This document shows positions 37,717 to 49,049 of a stretch of DNA of 64,000 nucleotides, one piece after another. The translations under genes and the position numbers were made by a program. This DNA is from Rhizoclosmatium globosum. Lineage: Eukaryota; Chytridiomycota; Chytridiomycetes; Chytridiales; Chytriomycetaceae. The stretch lies in the NCBI GenBank assembly GCA_002104985.1, contig MCGO01000055.1, positions 62,001 to 126,000 of the forward strand, read 5' to 3'. The notes beneath the pieces are model-generated. The model did no database searches. It saw only the letters and a list, made by a program, of their open reading frames with translations, and had not been told where the DNA came from. How positions within the stretch are numbered: the stretch's first letter is position 1; each line of letters starts with the position of its first letter.

Positions 37717-38112
37717 CATGTATTTTGTATTATAGTCACAAAATAAACAATAGATAAACTGATTATTAATGATGAAGAAAGCCTTCCTCCTTGCAGGTTG
37801 GCACTTTTGCTCTGAAGAAACGTCCAATCAGCTACCTCATTTCGAATATTGTCCCAAATCTTTTGCTTACAAATAGGAATGGGGTGGCTTTTGATTTTTT
37901 TGGAAAACGACCAGGAACCAGTATTTCCAACATAGAGTCTTGTGATGTCGCAGGACGCCATCCAAAATTGTTCCGCAGTTGTCTGGTTGTTTGTGTGCGG
38001 TTGGACCCATTTGTGGAGCGTGTAAGCGCACTAACATGAAAATTTTGCTGAAAATTTTGCGTCCCACGAATTATTCAGTTCCATCAGCCCCCTTTGATTT
38101 TAACTCTGTCTA
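37717..38112. other. Intergenic stretch without a supported gene
   Basis: Lies between a receptor gene and the intact MIGQ-family gene. Overlapping open frames of 66-101 codons occur on the reverse strand (for example around 37961-37656) but show no domain and no initiator context worth noting. A short AT-rich AATAAA-containing stretch just after 37720 would serve as the poly(A) signal of the receptor gene. Confidence 0.4.
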
Positions 38113-39259
38113 ATGATTGGTCAGTCAACCCTGGAGCAACTCTGCCGCCAATATGGTAACTTACTGATTATTAGTGCACTATCTACTTGACTTAATACTG
38201 TTGCATTGCAGTTGTGAGCAGCAACACCTTGGCAGCCGCAACCACGAACCAAATGGCACTCGCCCAAAGAAACCGCATTAATGATCTGAAACAATTGATC
38301 ATCAAAAACAAAACCGCTTGGATGACGCCGTCAAGGCCATCTTTGAGGCAACTACCGCTATCAACTATCCAAATATGTTTTCAAACAAGGCCCAACGTCA
38401 ACAAGACCTTATCTCTGCTCAGCAAAAAGAAATCAAGTTGCAATCCGATATTGCCGCCCAAGAAAACCTTCTCGAGAGACTTGTTAGTCAACAAACAGCT
38501 ACCACTCTTGCTCAGAACGAGTGGTTCGTGATCGTCTCTAAGCTTATGGTTTTGGCGAACGACGTGGATGAAATTGTTTACTCCAAGGCGTTGGATCAAA
38601 GCGTTTCTGACTATTACGAAACCGTGAAAGCTACATACAATGCCATGAATGCACTGCGTCAGGTTAATTATTGCGTGTTCGCATACACCAACTTTTCTCG
38701 TAAGATCAATTACAACGATGACCCTTTTCCCAATTACATGGTCTACTTGTCCCATCACCTTTCAAATGCTGTCGCAAATTATCCCTCCCTTGCTAGCGTG
38801 GGTGTGAATCCGGGATTGAATGACAGGGCTTACCGAGAAATTATAGATGGAATGTTTGAAATTGTTCGCAAAGCTCAACATTATTTGAAGCAAGAACTCG
38901 CTCGCCTCCGCAGGGACCTCTTTGAGAAGGAAGCGACTCTTGTCAAAACCTCCAACTACGTCCGAGCCATTCGTGTCAAGCTCATCACGTCTCTTTTTGC
39001 GTCTTGCAACATTTTCCCTGCTGAATCTCTCGAGGTGGAGTTTTCATTGAATTTCGATCATAGGGAGTTGCAATCCATTTCAAATATTTACCTCGATGTG
39101 GAACCCGGCTCATTAAAGAGCGTTCGTTACGTTTGGGATACTCTTAGCAAGAATGATATTGGCAAAGCTGTCGGTATTTTGTACCCAAGCTTGGGAGGTG
39201 TTGTTTACGAGGAAGAGTCAAACGACCTTCCACCCTACGTTTCTTCGTCTTTGGAATAA
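38113..39259 (+). CDS. MIGQ coiled-coil family protein, intact copy, function unknown
   Basis: Exon 1 encodes MIGQSTLEQLCRQY (ATG at 38113). A short intron follows, and the rest is open to 39259, giving about 360 residues; one base may be missing near 38310 where the frame passes from LKQLIIKNK to TAWMDDAVKA. No signal peptide or membrane helix is visible. The middle is helical, with a heptad-rich segment from SAQQKEIKLQSDIAAQENLL to NEWFVIVSKLMV. The C-terminal half contains ATYNAMNALRQVNY, YPSLASVGVNPGLND, YVRAIRVKLITSLFASCNI and DIGKAVGILYP. Two relatives occur in the window: a pseudogene at 35660 and a diverged copy at 54362-55597. I recognise no known family. Confidence 0.7.
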
Positions 39260-39801
39260 AGGAGGTTCCAAGGGGGTCTCCCTGCTGATCTCTGTTTAAA
39301 AGTTGCCAATCTTTTACTCTTTGGCTGCCAAATAATAAAACCGAATAGGTCCAACCCCGTTTTGGTTTCATTGTCTGAACTGTCACGCCTGGCTGTGTTT
39401 AATCTCTTCCTTTATGAAATGGTTTGGATGATTACTGTGTTCAGTTGTGCAATAGATACCTCCGTTAAATCCTATATGCGCTCCGAATTGTGGTTGTAGA
39501 GGTTTGGATCTATTCAGGAGCCAGAAAGGAAGCCAGAATCGTAGAACATTAGATCGTTACACCCTCAATATTGTGTGTTTAAAAAATGACATGCTGTCAG
39601 TAAATGAACCAAGGATTCAATATTAATAATGGCAGTACCTTCGTCTTGGCTAGTTAGTGTTTAGACCGTCCCATCGCCTTTCTTACCTGGAAGGAATTCT
39701 TGATACTAAACATGAAATGATTCAAATCGCTGTAATCACAACAAATGGATGGCCAAGAGGAGTGTCTTCACAAGCCACCCTAAAAATTTCTGGTTGAAAC
39801 C
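39260..39801. other. Intergenic stretch without a supported gene
   Basis: AT-rich sequence between the MIGQ-family gene and receptor 2. Begins with AATAATAAAACC, a plausible poly(A) signal for the upstream gene. Nothing coding, no RNA gene and no repeat is evident. Confidence 0.4.
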
Positions 39802-40932
39802 ATGTCGTCCAACACCACCGGGAACGCCACGGACACCGTCGATGCTTCTGGCTTCTCCTTTCTGTTCTCAGCATCCATGTTGGAACTGCGATGTCACTGC
39901 TGGGTGTTGTTCTCAATGTGACAGTGCTAGCATCGATAGTGGCCCACTGGAGTTCCTTGATGAAGCGGTCCTCCAACATAGGCCTTGCTATCTTCGTGAT
40001 TGTTTGTGTATCTATTCTGCATGGACTGCTGATGGCTACAACGGATGAGCTGTGGGTGGCTACAATCACTCAATGGATCCAGGACTCTTTCGGTCCGTTT
40101 GATAACACAGCTGGTGCCGATGCTCTGGCATCTCTATCGTATCTGCTCATGACACTATTATTCGCTGCAAACTTTCTATTGGCTCTAGAGCGACACTGGG
40201 TGATACGTTTCAATGTTTCACTATCTCGTCTCGCTGTTTGCACCATCTTTGCATCTGCATTGCTCTTCTCATCATTTTTCTTTGCGGCTTTCGCACTTCC
40301 AGTAAGTTGGATGGTCTGGAGTTGATGTATCAAGTTCTAATCGTCTCAAAGTCTGACGCAGTGAGTTGGACCTTCCTGCCTCTTGGCAAGCCTTGCACGT
40401 GGGATTCAGACAACAACGTATGTACCATGACGTCTATGCAAACGGGATTCTTTGTCGCGGGTCTGTTGTATTTCCATTGGCAAGTTTGGCGGTTGCTGCT
40501 GTCTACGAAAACACATACTTCCTCGTTGCCGAAGTGTTTGAAAAGTACGATCATGAATCAAATCGGAGAACATCGCGAGTACTTATGGAAGAAAGCATCA
40601 AGGTTCAAAAGTAAGCTTGTTCTAAGGTTTGATATCTGGCAGTTAACTGACTTAACCCAAGATCTGCATTAATAAGATGCGTTCTAATGTCGATTGGACT
40701 TGTTGTGTTCTATGTGCCTTCGATTGTCCTCATTTTCGCTGGGACGGCTAACGAAGCCTTGTTGGTGAACTTTTCAGCAAATCAACCGTTGCTTTTTTCA
40801 GTTACAACGCTGCCGAGCTTGGATCCTCTGTGGTCTGCAATAATGATTCTTGTTTTCCAAGTGGAGTTTCAAGAGGCGTACTTGGCAAGCATAAGGAGAG
40901 TCTGGGCTCGGATAAGACACTCGAAAACGTAA
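39802..40932 (+). CDS. Seven-helix receptor, array member 2
   Basis: Starts MSSNTTGNATDTVDASG, an N-terminus with three N-x-T glycosylation sites as expected outside the cell. One base seems to be missing near 39870, after which helix 1 reads MSLLGVVLNVTVLASIV. Helix 3 ends FLLALERHWVIRF, the E-R-H variant of the DRY motif. After intron 1 comes VSWTFLPLGKPCT (second outer loop), then helix 5 and the cytosolic AAVYENTYFLVAEVFEKYD. Intron 2 precedes helix 6, IRCVLMSIGLVVFYVPS. Helix 7 carries SLDPLWSAIMIL. The intron sites match those of members 3-5, so the array arose by duplication of an intron-bearing gene. Confidence 0.72.
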
Positions 40933-40997
40933 ATATGTATAATAAAGATTGTTTGAATAGATTTTTTGAACTTATGGATCTACCATTCTAGAACTAA

Positions 40998-42173
40998 ATG
41001 AGCACGATACCCGCCCTTTCAACGCCAAACGTCACTGACGCCACATGCGATGATCTATGCAACTATTTCACGAATGTTCAAATAATCGGTTCGCATATTG
41101 CGACTGGTCTCTGCCTAGCTGGTGCTCTTGCGAACATCTTCGTCCTTATATCAGTCCTTCGCCATCGATCCAAACTAGTCTATACGTCACCAAACAACCT
41201 TGCATGGATCGTCACACTCATGATGATAGCTTCTGTACTGAACAGTGTTTTCATTGCCGTTATTGAAGAAACATGGGTCTTTGTCGATATGAGTACCATG
41301 GCTGCCGATGCTCTCTCTGTCGTCAGCTACCTGCTGCTCATATTTCTGTTCACATGCAACTTGCTTCTCAGTCTGGAACGGCATTGGTTGGTTAAACGTC
41401 AAACGAAAATGCCTTGGAAATGGGTTGTGCTTGTGGCAACATTCAGTATCCCATTCTGGTTGTGCATAATAGCGTCCTTCATCTTGTCGGTGAGTCTTGT
41501 TTAAATTGCGTATAGTCTTGTGTCTTCGTTTCACGACTGAACACTTGAGAGTGCAGGATGACGATTCATGGGCCTTCCTTCCGCTTGGCATTCCCATTAC
41601 GAACTCAGTCGAAAGTGGCGACTATTTGAACGTTTCAGAACCATACGGAATATTGTTTCTTGTGGGGTTGAGCTATTTCCCTCTCGTTTCGCTCGCAATA
41701 TGTGGAATCTATGAGAATACGTATTTCTTGATTGCTGACTTGTATGATGATCCTGATTCAAGGTGGTTTGAAGATGATCGTCGCTTAAATAAGCGTACAC
41801 AGCTACATCGGTGAGTTTGTTGAGTTTATAGCTGTCCCTTCTTCGTGTCTAAGACTACTCCAGGGGCGTTTTACTCCGTTGTATCATTATGTCAATATTT
41901 CAACTGGCTCTATATGCTCCGAGTATTGTGATGATATTTTTATCAATCTGGAAGCCTGACATCTTCGATCTCTCTGTCAAAGCAGCGTGGCTGCAATTCA
42001 CGGCCGCGGTGCTTCCTGCCGCAGATCCCCTAACTACTGTTATTGTCATTCTTATGTTTACAAACGACTTTAGAGCAGCGTTTTTCTCGGATTGTAAGCT
42101 CTTGTGGGATGTAGTTTCAGGAAGGAGGAAGCAATCCGACCAACAGAGCGACGTGACGTTACAGGCAATTTAA
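40998..42173 (+). CDS. Seven-helix receptor, array member 3
   Basis: Three exons with GT-AG introns after FILS (about 41490-41556) and after TQLHR (about 41811-41862). The glycosylated N-terminus TPNVTDATC leads into helix 1 TGLCLAGALANIFVLISV. Helix 2 is NNLAWIVTLMMIASVLNS. Helix 3 ends TCNLLLSLERHWLVKRQ. The outer loop is DDSWAFLPLGIP. Helix 5 runs into YENTYFLIADLYDDPDSRWF, a highly conserved cytosolic segment. Helix 6 is LLRCIIMSIFQLALYAPSIV and helix 7 ADPLTTVIVILMF. The overall pattern is rhodopsin-like (Asn in helix 1, E-R-H after helix 3, D-P in helix 7). Agonist unknown; zoospore chemotaxis is a reasonable but untested idea. Confidence 0.8.
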
Positions 42174-42261
42174 AGCCTGTTTAAAATAGATTAATTTGTA
42201 ATTAAGTGAATTGATAAGCCCGAAGTTGGCTTTTTTTTGCCTTGCCTCCACCCAATTCAAC

Positions 42262-43394
42262 ATGAACCAAAGCAATGAAGTCACCGCTTGGAGCGCGGAT
42301 TCGCTAGAACTTGCAAGCTCGCATACTGGCACGGCATTGTCTCTCTTGGGTGCTGTGATAAACGTTGCCGTCTTGATTTCGATTTGGAGACACCGGGTAT
42401 CATTACTCTACACTGCCGCCAACAATCTTACATGGATCATGACGCTCATGCTCGCTACTTCTGTGTGCAATGGCCTTTTTATGGCAGGAGTCGATGAGAG
42501 TCTTGCTTTCGGCATTATGGGAGACTTCAGAGCGGACATTGTCTGCACTATAGGATACCTATTCCTGTTTGTTTTGTTTACATGTAATTTGCTACTATGC
42601 CTTGAACGCCATTGGTTGGTCAAGTACCAGAAACGCTTGCCTTCAAAATACTTAACTATAGCGGGGTTACTATTTGTACCATTCTGGTGCTGCGTTGTGG
42701 CATCATTTTATATATCCGTAAGTTCATATCGTCACTGCTTTTTGAATGCTCACTGTGCGAATGTTTGAAGAATGATACAAGCTGGCTCGCCTCACCCATC
42801 GGCTTTCCTGAATGGATAACGATCACCGATGACGGAGACATGTATTCAATGTATAGCAAAACGGAACCATACGGTGTTCTATTTCTTTTAGGATTGAGCT
42901 ACTTCTTTCTGGTCTCGATTGTGATATGTGTTGTTTACGAGAACACTTACTTCTTGATTGCCGACTTATATGACGATCCTGACACAAGGTGGTTTGAGAA
43001 TGATAGGCAGCTGAATAGGCGTACGCAGCTTCATCGGTGAGTTCTTCTATTTTAGTTTATCAACACTTAATACTTATTACAACCTTGCTTTCTATTTTCC
43101 AGAGAAGTTTTATTACGCTGTATCGTTATGTCTATATTTCAGCTTGCACTGTATGCCCCAAGTCTGTTCATTATCGTCATTTACCTATTCAAACCGGGAG
43201 TTTTCGACAATTATTCAACTGTTGTCTGGTCGGAGTTCTGTGCATCTATTATACCCGCTTTGGACCCGTTGGCAACAGTATTCGTCATACTTATCTTTGC
43301 CACGGAGATCCAAAAAGCTTTCACCGATGATTTGAAGATGTTCATTCTGAGGAAGGATAGGAAGGAACCGAAATCTTCTGGAGAAATACCATGA
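42262..43394 (+). CDS. Seven-helix receptor, array member 4
   Basis: Same gene structure as members 3 and 5. The short N-terminus MNQSNEVTAW has one N-x-S site. Helix 1 is ALSLLGAVINVAVLISIW, helix 2 NNLTWIMTLMLATSV. Helix 3 ends TCNLLLCLERHWLVKYQ. Intron 1 opens with GTAAGT near 42720, just after VASFYIS. The outer loop is NDTSWLASPIGFP, then helix 5 and VYENTYFLIADLYDDPDTRW. Intron 2 follows TQLHR near 43036. Helix 6 is LLRCIVMSIFQLALYAPSLF and helix 7 ALDPLATVFVILIF. The C-terminal tail is 25 residues and Lys-rich. Closest to member 5 in sequence. Confidence 0.8.
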
Positions 43395-43499
43395 TATCCA
43401 ATAGACAATACAATCTTTAACATTAAAAAGCCCCTCGAGTAAGCCAACGATGAAAGGGTGAAACAAATTTCTTCAGCAAGTCCCGCCACTTGCCGCACC

Positions 43500-44628
43500 A
43501 TGAATGCCACAAACGATACCTACAACGCCGATTGGTATGAACGAGAGACTCAAGGCTCTCAGGCGGGGACTGGATTGGCGCTGATTGGAGTGGTTCTGAA
43601 TCTGGTGGTCTTAACATCGGTCTATCGGCACCGGATATCACTTCTCTACACAGCAGCCAACAACCTGACATGGATCATGACTCTTATGATGGCAACCTCA
43701 GTCTTGAACGGCATCTTTGTTGCGGCAGTGAATGAGAGTCTTGTCCAAGACACAATTGGCGAAGTCCCCGGTGATGTTGTCTGCAGCATCGGATACCTCC
43801 TCCTCTTCATATTGTTCTCTTGTAACTTGCTGCTGAGTCTTGAGCGGCATTGGCTGGTCAAGCACCAAACAAGGCTGCCGTGGTATTGGGTGGTGGGAAC
43901 AGGATGTATCTTCATTCCGCTCTGGGTCTGCGTCGTTGTATCATTCTATCTCTCAGTAGGTGTTATTTCAGTTGTATTAAGGGCACTAATATTTGAACAG
44001 GATGACACCAATTGGGATATCTCTCCGCTCGGCTTCCCAACAAGCGATACAGATGATGGATACTACTTCGACTATAGGCATTCATATGGGGTCTTATTTC
44101 TGATTGGACTGAGCTTTTTCCCAATCGTCTCGCTTGCAATTTGTGCGATCTATGAGAATACGTACTTTTTGATTGCCGACCTCTACGACGAGCCTGATTC
44201 CAAATGGTTTGAAAACGATCGAATGCTGAATAAACGTACAAGACTGCATCGGTAAGTTTTATTATCATGTGCTTGTTTAGGTATTTACTTCTGTTGATAG
44301 AAACGTTCTGATACGATGTATTGTGATGTCATCCTTTCAACTAGTGTTATATGCACCCAGTCTCGTATTTATATACATTGACATATTCAAGCCTCAAGTG
44401 TACGAATCTCAAACGCTATTCTCCTGGGTGGAAGCACTTGCAGCGTCAATACCCGGACTTGATCCCCTCTTAACGGCAGCAGTAATATTGCTTTTCACGG
44501 ATGATTTCAAAGCCGCATTTGTTGGTGATTTAAAAGTCTTATGGGACTGTGCCACAATGAAACGGAAGGGGAGAATAGTTAGCGAAAGCACTCTCGAATC
44601 AGAAATTCCTGCAGTAGTCGTGGTCTGA
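43500..44628 (+). CDS. Seven-helix receptor, array member 5
   Basis: Exon 1 is 43500-43955, the first intron is 43956-44000 (45 nt) and the second begins GTAAGT near 44252. The N-terminus MNATNDTYNADW has two sequons. Helix 1 is GLALIGVVLNLVVLTSV, and helix 3 ends SCNLLLSLERHWLVKHQ. Because intron 1 is 45 nt and lacks a stop, the frame is also open if it is retained. The conserved loop YENTYFLIADLYDEPDSKW precedes intron 2. Helix 6 is LIRCIVMSSFQLVLYAPSLV and helix 7 PGLDPLLTAAVILLF. It ends in a Glu/Val-rich tail (SEIPAVVVV). It is the last receptor before the Fused-like kinase. Confidence 0.8.
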
Positions 44629-44706
44629 TTCTTACATGTAAATAAATAATAGAATTGCGATGAACTGATGCTAGAATTGTCATTCAAAACAAACAACTCT
44701 CACAGG

Positions 44707-47700
44707 ATGCCAGAAATTGCTTCATATTCCATAGGCAAATGCATCGGAGTAGGTCAATACGGAAAGGTATGAATCTCCTTACTATCCGGACATGCTGATA
44801 ACATAACATCCAGGTTTTCAGCGCACTTCACAAAAAGACAGCAACACCTGTCGCGTTAAAACTTATCAATCTCTCTGGTCGAACGAAACAAGACATCAAA
44901 GCTCTCCGCGATGAGATAATCTGTCATCGCAGGTTGCTTCATCCAAACATCGTCAGATGCCTGGATAGCTTCGTGACTCGAGAAAATGAAGAAGTGGCAG
45001 TCATCACAGAGCTCTGTCCACAAGGAGACTTAATGGAAGCATTGAAACTCGTGGGATCTTTCGATGAAGATAGAGTTAAAGACTTTGCTGGCGCGCTTGT
45101 GGCTGGGTTGGAGTTTCTGCACGTTAAACAGGGTATCGTCCATCGCGATTTGAAGCTACAGGTTCGTGTCAAAGTCGCATATTTACTTTCTAATTGTCAT
45201 CCAGAATATTTTGATCTCATCGACGGGGACACTCAAGATTTGTGATTTTGGTTTTGCTCAATTGTTTGAACCTGCCGGAAAGTTAACGCTGACGTCTGTA
45301 AAAGGGACGCCTATATACATGGCTCCTGAATTGATCGAAGAGAAGCCATACACTCACTTAGTCGATTTGTGGGCACTTGGAATCATGCTATTCGAGGTAA
45401 ACCCACTCCAAAAACAAAAAATTCACTTAATCCATTTACAGCTTCGGACAGGAAAACCTCCGTTCTATACAACAAACATCTTCAAACTCATTGAAATGAT
45501 TCTGAACGAGCCGGTAGTATTTCCTCCAGAAATTGGATCATGCTTCCGCGATTACGTTGGTGGCCTTTTGACAAAGTCTCCTGAAAGCAGATTATGCTGG
45601 CCCGCCGTGATGCAACATCCATTTTTGATTCCAAGCGAGACAACAGAAAAACCTCAAATGACTTCAAGCGAAAAACGAGGGAGACCAACCACAACCGATT
45701 CAGGAATCGACGTTGCCAGTGCGCGCCTGAAATCTGGAAAAGAGAGAGAAGACACGGTACGTGTTTGGACGGAAGTAGAGGGGCTGGACATTGTCGCTCA
45801 AACAATCGAAAATGAATCGACCCAAGACGAAGTGGTTCCTGTAGATTGGAACAAGTTACTGACCGCAACCAAGTCTCAAAAGACTATCAAAGCAATAACA
45901 AATGATATAGAAGCCATCAATCAATTATTCGCGTGTATTTGTCTGGTGCCTACGTCATACTCTCTGCCACAACTTGACCAGACAAAAGTAGAGCTGAAAT
46001 CAGCGCTTCTGGTATTCTCTCGAATCCTGGTCATGTTAAGCACTAGAACAGTAAACTCCCTCAATTTGCATTTCAAAAAGCTGATAGTTTGGTCTTCCGG
46101 ATTAGTCCACGGACTTCTGCAACTTGATTCTCAAACTGATTCATACAACCTCGAAATATCTGAGTTGCTTGAGCTCACGCTTCAGCTGACTGTTGATACT
46201 GGGAAATGCATATCGAATTTAAGTACAAGTGAAGCGATGGATATTACTTTGCTATCATCCACTTTCGTTCAAATGCATTTAACCCTCATTTCTCGAATTT
46301 TATACTCTTCAGTAAAACCTGTGGATGCATCAACAGCTTCCTCAATCGCAAACCTTCAAAACGATAAATGGATTGGGATTTTAATGCCAGCTCTAAAAGC
46401 GACCGGAATCGTGTTTGATCTTATCAGACATATTCCTGCAATGGAAGATCGTACAAGACTCTTGGAAGAAATTGGAGAGCTTGGAATCATATATACGCTC
46501 TTTGACTTCCTAAAAGAGTTTTGGGATGGGAGTCGAGCACGAATGATTCTTGCTGATGCAATCGTTGACGTTGTGGATTCATTTGTGAAAGCTGCCGATT
46601 GTTCTACCGAGCCTTACTGCCATCTCTGGGAGAATGATGTTGGAAAAAAGTGGGTGCTTCAGTCGGACCGAGCTTTAGAATCAGTCGAAAGCGGTTTGCT
46701 CATGAATTCTTTGTTCGGGTTGAAAGTCTTGAGCGGCGGGTTGATGGACGGCCGCAAAACGAATCAAGCGATCTCCATTTTATCTAAACTGGTTCAGTTT
46801 AGCTGGAAGCTGAAGGCTGAGCTTCGACAACAGTCTGCCTTTACTGCGTTCTTGGTTTATGAAGCTGCAAAAGGAAGTTATCTTTCCTTGCATGCTATTA
46901 ATTCCATTGAAGAATTTGAAATCAAAGAGTCAACTGCATTTGTAAACGGTATACTGGGACAAGTTGTGGATCAAAGAAGTTCCGTAGCGTTGAAATGCTC
47001 TCAAATGCGTCTGCTAGTCACCATGTTACCAGAAAGTGCGTTTGGACTTCTCGTTGAAGTTTTTGAGAGAGCTTTCATGGATGTTGACTTTATGGAAGTC
47101 GAGATCGAACCAAATTGCCAATGGAGAAAAGACTTGATGCTCACTTTACGAGCATTTCTTGCTGAAAATTATCATAACAATTTTTTCCAAGACACTATGG
47201 AGAAGTTACTCTTGATAGAGGAAGACTTGGCCTTCCTACTTGCATCCAAAGACTTTCAGAAACTGAACTTTGGCAAGAACAATGCAGAAACTATTTGCAG
47301 AATACTTTGTAACAGAATGGGTCATATTCGCGACATTCCTATTAAGCAGCTCAAACGCTTGTGTGCTGATTCAACCTTGTATGTACCAATGAAATTGATG
47401 TTCGAAGATTCTTGATCGAGAATATCGCAAACAACACTGTCACACTTCTTTATCAGCATTTAAGAGATGAAGAAGGAATTCCAGGAGACTTGGTGGTACC
47501 GCTGATTGAAGCACTTCCAATTATTTCGATGTATTCAGCAGGGACCGTCATTTCACTTTTGGCGCGCATATTGCTCTCACAGAATTCAGCGGTTGTCATG
47601 TTGTAGCGAGCGCGTTGTTGGATATGACGAGGATGTTTGGGGGCCTGTTTTGGAAAAGGCTGATGACGGGTGGTGGAAAACAGCAGCACTTGATACAGCT

Positions 47701-47866
47701 CAATTCCTTGATATGCATGGATACAATATTAGAAAATACAAGAGACGCAAAGCATACTACAAAGTTTTCTGAGCAAGTGGTGGATGTCGTTTGGGGATTG
47801 AAAGATTCTCAACACCTTTCTGTAAAGACACGAGCAAGCTTATTATGCGCAAAACTTGAGAATTAA
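44707..47866 (+). CDS. STK36/Fused-like serine/threonine kinase
   Basis: N-terminal protein kinase domain: glycine loop CIGVGQYGKVFSA, ATP lysine in VALKLINL, catalytic loop IVHRDLK followed after a small intron by NILI, ICDFGFA, and GTPIYMAPELIEEKPYTHLVD. The layout GTLKICDFGFA and the Pro-Tyr-Thr segment match the Fused/STK36/TIO group. After about 260 residues the protein continues for another 700 as a helical, repeat-like region without other domains, as in STK36. The frame breaks once near 47410 and again near 47605, both by one base, before ending SLLCAKLEN. In flagellated eukaryotes STK36 is needed for the axonemal central pair, so this fits with DRC4 and the STK33-like gene. Confidence 0.75.
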
Positions 47867-47897
47867 AAGTTTGATTTAGAACAGTTCCTTTATTATA

Positions 47898-48950
47898 CTA
47901 AATGAGTACTTCCTCTAGCAACTGCTTGTGAAAGCGTTCAAATTCTTGTTCGAATAGTGCATGTCCGCAGTCTTCGTATCGAATTGATGTTCCTCCAGTG
48001 TATTTAACGAGGTAGTCTGAGTTGGATGCGCGTATCATCTGTTTGAGAAATGAGTTCAGTGACAAGGTTTTTTGGAATCCATACCTCGTCCTTGCGGCCA
48101 GAAAAAATGAACAGTTTCGTTTTGGTACCGATGCTCTTCAGTTCCTTGACTGTTAGTCCGTGCGTCCAAACTGCTGCACTTTGTGCAGCTCTTCCCTTGG
48201 AAGTCTGGCGTGTCTTCCCAGCAGAACGAGCAATTACGTATTTAGTCATGAATTCGTGGTTGGTTAAAAACTCGTTGGTCCAAGTTGGCTTTTGAGCGAG
48301 CCACTTTTTCGGGAAGGTAGTTGAAAGCATAAAGCTGATCAAGTCTGTTGTGGTTTTCAACGGAATGAATCCCAATCCGGCGAGGAGGAATTTCCAGAGA
48401 GTGTTGAGCGGAGGAAACCATCGCGTGAACCATCCTTTTGCAGCAGTATTGATGAGGGCCACGCTGCGAAATCGATTGTGTGGAGCCATCAAAACCATGT
48501 TTTGGGCAACCATCCCACCGAGTGAATACCTGGAGAGATTAGTGAATACTTTCATCAAACGACTGGCCAACTTACGCAACGAGGTAAACATTGTCCGACC
48601 AGCCCAGGTGATCGAGGAGAAGCAGGGCATCGTTGGCAAGGTCCTTGATTGAGAAGCCAGTGCACTCAGTCGAGTCGCCCACGGACCGCCCGTCAAACAC
48701 GCACACCTGAAACGATCGCGTCCTTTGTTGAACTGTGTTAAAGAAGGGCCTGTGTCTGGATCCCCGCAACGCACCCAACAAGAAACGACACTGCAAGATT
48801 CCACATTCGACACGACTGCCCGCTTCCATTCAGAAAGAGCACCTTCTTTGGTGCTGAGGCAGGTCCGTGCAGTTCGTAGTAGAGTTCGGTGTCGGGAGCA
48901 ACGGCGAGTTTGGCTGTGGTTGTTGGGGTTGTTGTGAATGAATGGGTCAT
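47898..48950 (-). CDS. Alpha/beta-hydrolase
   Basis: Start at 48950 (MTHSFTTTPTTTAK). The oxyanion segment is VLFLNGSGQSCRMW. The nucleophile elbow VAYSLGGMVAQN has Ala in place of the usual first Gly. The acid is in SGRKDEVW, and the base is His in YEDCGHALFEQEF near the end. A cap region lies between (LWKFLLAGLGFIPLKT). Four introns are inferred. Domain order and the VCVFDGRSVGDST segment place it among the 2-hydroxymuconate hydrolase/epoxide-hydrolase-like enzymes, but the substrate is unknown. Its start is 99 bases from the divergent endopolyphosphatase start, so the two may share a promoter. Confidence 0.75.
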
Positions 48951-49049
48951 TAGTGGACAGAAAACAATCTATTATTTATTCAAGGATTCCTCTTGTTTAT
49001 CTATCGTGAAGTCAGCCAGACCAAACCTTGTCAAAAGTTGTTCTCGAAA

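Noticed and set aside
38113..39259. MIGQ family as a pore-forming helical protein
   Set aside because: The long helices suggested it, but there is no signal peptide and no hydrophobic hairpin, so the idea has no support.
47410..47610. Programmed ribosomal frameshifting in the kinase and other genes
   Set aside because: No slippery heptamer with a following structure is evident, and similar breaks occur in unrelated genes, so assembly error is the simpler reading.
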